Origin: Bacillota bacterium
Lineage (GTDB): Bacteria > Bacillota > Limnochordia > Darwinibacteriales > DTU012
Direction of reading: 5' to 3'
NCBI GenBank assembly: GCA_012521805.1
Contig: JAAYLQ010000046.1
Span: 1 to 8,964 of the forward strand
Length of the DNA stretch: 8,964 nucleotides
Part shown: positions 7,571 through 8,964 of the stretch, one piece after another
How positions within the stretch are numbered: the stretch's first letter is position 1
How the letters are laid out: every line of letters starts with the position of its first letter
Translations under genes and position numbers: made by a program
Notes under the pieces: model-generated
What the model was told of the DNA's origin: nothing
What the model saw: only the letters and a program-made list of their open reading frames with translations
The model's database searches: none

Positions 7571-7600
7571 TTTGTAAACAAGAATAGTTTATAAAATCAA
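7571..7600 (-). promoter_or_regulatory. Weak candidate promoter of purH
   Basis: The minus strand shows TTGATT (7600-7595, 4 of 6), an 18-base spacer and TACAAA (7576-7571, 4 of 6). A start near 7565 would leave a leader of about 25 bases, too short for a purine riboswitch. No CGAAC-type PurR box is evident in the 113-base gap. The site overlaps the promoter candidate of the divergent gene. Confidence 0.22.
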
Positions 7601-7610
7601 GGATATACTA
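7582..7610 (+). promoter_or_regulatory. Candidate forespore-type (sigma-G/F-like) promoter of the RsfA-like gene
   Basis: GAATA (7582-7586), a 17-base spacer and TATACTA (7604-7610) fit the B. subtilis sigma-G pattern (gHATR, 17-18, CATWMTA) at all but the first -10 base. GGATATACTA (7601-7610) also resembles a sigma-F -10, with one mismatch. TATACT could equally be a sigma-A -10, but I find no matching -35. The consensus forms are recalled from knowledge of Bacillus, and the region is A/T-rich, so a chance match is possible. Confidence 0.35.
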
Positions 7611-7653
7611 CTATTGATAGACCTACTTTACAAGTGAAAAGGAGGACCGCAGC

Positions 7654-8316
7654 ATGCCTGATACCACCAATACCGCTGTCGAAACCAATAAAAATCCCGG
7701 CCGCAACTGGACGGATGAAGAAAAGGATCTGGTGTGGGAGGAAGTGATTAAGGGAAAGGATGAAGGGCTTCCCCTTACTGAATGCTTCCGCCGGATTGCC
7801 CGTCTGCTGCCGCACCGAAGTGAAGCGGCAATTGGAATGCTTTATTACAATGTTCTGCGTAAAGAAAGAGACGAATCAGAAATTCCTACAAAACCTGCAA
7901 AGCCGCCTAAACGGGAGATCAAGCGCGAACTAACAATTGATGCTGATTTAGTTGAAGCGTTTCAAGGTTTACCTGAGTATATTGCAAAGTTACATAAACG
8001 CCTGGACCAGCTGGAGCAGAAAATCAATCAGCCTGATCCCGAGGCAGTTATCAGCGCCCTGGTCAATGCTCTCCAAAACTATCAAGCTCAGGACCAGGTA
8101 AACACCCTCCAGGCTGAAAACAGCAAACTAAAAGAACAGCTTGCTAAACTGCAGCAGGCGTATGAAGATGCTTTAGGAATTTATGATATGTTTACAAACA
8201 TGGCGAGCATCTCCCAAATCATGAGTTTAGGTGACTTTAAACAGCAGATGAAAACTACTTTAGATAGATGGGGCAATGTTCTAAAAATCACTTTTGAAAG
8301 AGCAGATGCAAACTAA
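7654..8316 (+). CDS. RsfA-like Myb/SANT-domain and coiled-coil protein, probable DNA-binding regulator
   Basis: The product has 220 residues. Positions 16-70 form a Myb/SANT-like three-helix unit (RNWTDEEKDLVWEEVIKG, then CFRRIARLLPHRSEAAIGML), with aromatic residues W19, W28 and Y64-Y65 at helix positions. The pattern resembles the N-terminus of RsfA, a prespore-specific transcription regulator of Bacillus (WT-x-DE-D, then -RT-A-A-). A proline- and lysine-rich linker (78-93) leads to helical segments at about 107-126 and 145-175 with heptad-like leucines, probably a dimerising coiled coil. RsfA also combines an N-terminal Myb-like unit with a coiled coil. The start is secure, with AAAAGGAGG ending 8 bases before the ATG. 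A weak terminator follows. A related Myb-like coiled-coil protein of other function is the main alternative. The link to sporulation rests on family resemblance and the promoter candidate, not on direct proof. Confidence 0.7.
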   Translation: MPDTTNTAVETNKNPGRNWTDEEKDLVWEEVIKGKDEGLPLTECFRRIARLLPHRSEAAIGMLYYNVLRKERDESEIPTKPAKPPKREIKRELTIDADLVEAFQGLPEYIAKLHKRLDQLEQKINQPDPEAVISALVNALQNYQAQDQVNTLQAENSKLKEQLAKLQQAYEDALGIYDMFTNMASISQIMSLGDFKQQMKTTLDRWGNVLKITFERADAN

Positions 8317-8317
8317 A

Positions 8318-8350
8318 TAGAGGGTCGGCTAATAATCAGCCGATCCTTTA
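8318..8350 (+). terminator. Probable intrinsic terminator of the RsfA-like gene
   Basis: The hairpin pairs GGGTCGGCT (8322-8330) with AGCCGATCC (8338-8346), including one G-U pair, around a 7-base loop. The stem can extend outward to 8318 and 8350. The trailing TTTATCTTT is a poor U-tract, so efficiency may be modest. The hairpin lies between converging genes and might serve the minus-strand gene too, though that side lacks a T-run. Bases 8351-8408 hold nothing I can identify. Confidence 0.6.
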
Positions 8351-8408
8351 TCTTTAAGCTTGTTATATATTTATCATTCGCCTTATTCCGTTTGTTTCCT
8401 GCAACATT

Positions 8409-8964
8409 TTATAAATTGTTCGTAGCAATTTCTGTTTCAGGGTAAGTTAGCAGTCTTGTGGGAGCTGCCCCGCCAACAAAGAGGTTATTAATTCCGATTC
8501 CAGCAAGCAGAATCAGCATTGCAGCAGCCCAGTACCAAATTAAACTTGACTCAACAGCAAGTACTGCTGCAGCTGTGGAAATAAGATATAAAATCATTCC
8601 CAATGTGCCCCGCCTAGCAACCCACCTAGCTCCTAAACCCAGCAGCACACCCTGAAGTGTGAAACCAAAAGCTGGGCTATTGATCCATGCTGCTGCTGTT
8701 GTAATAATTTCCAACACTTCCTCTACCGAAAACTGCTGGAGAACTGCAGTTACCAAACTGACATTGAAGTTTACAGGTGTAAACCGCAGCCGCTGATAAG
8801 CCTGAGTCTGCTCCAGATTAGCAAGCAAATGACCAGCAAAGCCAAGGGCAAAACAACTTCCGGCCGCCAATTTTGCTCCACGGTAATATCCAATCAGGAC
8901 CGGCAGAACCCACAGCAGTTGAGGCGCCCAAATTGCCATCAGCACGATAACCTGGGTTAACACC
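8409..8964 (-). CDS. Unrecognised multi-pass membrane protein, probably 5'-truncated by the window edge
   Basis: The frame is open for 184 codons to the right edge. A GTG at 8963 could be the start, but no upstream sequence is visible, so the gene may well continue beyond the window. About five hydrophobic segments can be seen, near residues 3-26, 31-49, 84-112, 119-137 and 140-164. A polar stretch at 50-83 (EQTQAYQRLRFTPVNFN and onwards) should form a loop on one side of the membrane. A short polar tail, PTRLLTYPETEIATNNL, ends the protein. I see no catalytic motif, no conserved charged residues inside the membrane segments and no family signature. The gene converges on the RsfA-like gene with 92 bases between them. 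Function unknown. That it is a real gene rests on the long open frame and the consistent membrane pattern. Confidence 0.6.
   Translation of the reverse strand, partial: VLTQVIVLMAIWAPQLLWVLPVLIGYYRGAKLAAGSCFALGFAGHLLANLEQTQAYQRLRFTPVNFNVSLVTAVLQQFSVEEVLEIITTAAAWINSPAFGFTLQGVLLGLGARWVARRGTLGMILYLISTAAAVLAVESSLIWYWAAAMLILLAGIGINNLFVGGAAPTRLLTYPETEIATNNL

Noticed and set aside
7571..7580. TTGTAAACAA as a possible operator palindrome
   Set aside because: Only the four-base ends pair, the centre breaks symmetry, and such short A/T-rich matches are expected by chance here.
7541..7653. A purine riboswitch or PurR site ahead of purH
   Set aside because: The gap is only 113 bases shared with a divergent gene, the likely leader is about 25 bases, and no CGAAC-type box or aptamer-like stem arrangement was seen.

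Overview
The window looks like chromosome from a member of the Bacillota (Firmicutes) with middling G+C. The main reason is the block formed by an RqcH/YloA-type gene, a YloB-type calcium P-type ATPase and yicC (yloC), a neighbourhood I know from Bacillus subtilis and its relatives. Strong GGAGG-type ribosome sites and clear intrinsic terminators fit the same group. A prespore-regulator-like (RsfA-like) gene hints at an endospore former. That point is inference, and I cannot name a genus. I see no rRNA, tRNA, CRISPR array, insertion sequence or phage gene.

Layout, left to right. Bases 1-407 (minus) hold the N-terminal half of YicC, an endoribonuclease-family protein cut by the window edge. 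Bases 485-3166 (minus) hold a complete SERCA-like calcium ATPase reading towards yicC, probably on the same transcript. An 11-bp intrinsic terminator at 3214-3242 separates it from an exported TPR protein at 3261-3998 (minus). Divergent to this, a good extended -10 promoter drives rqcH (4119-5873, plus), the NFACT-family ribosome quality control factor that adds C-terminal alanine tails to stalled nascent chains. It ends at a strong terminator at 5941-5972. Convergent to it is purH (6029-7540, minus), which carries out the last two steps of IMP synthesis. It sits without other purine genes in view. Divergent from purH is a Myb/SANT-like plus coiled-coil protein (7654-8316, plus) resembling RsfA. 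A promoter-like sequence ahead of it resembles forespore sigma-factor sites. The window closes with the C-terminal part, or the whole, of an unrecognised multi-pass membrane protein (8409-8964, minus).

The genes do not form one pathway. Housekeeping functions dominate: RNA turnover, calcium export, ribosome rescue and purine synthesis. I found no clear undescribed multi-gene system. The best leads are an E-for-D change in the RqcH tRNA-binding DR motif, an exported TPR protein inserted between rqcH and the calcium ATPase gene, and the RsfA-like gene with its possible sporulation promoter. Every stretch of more than about 100 bases without a gene is short and regulatory: 3999-4118, 5874-6028 and 7541-7653.
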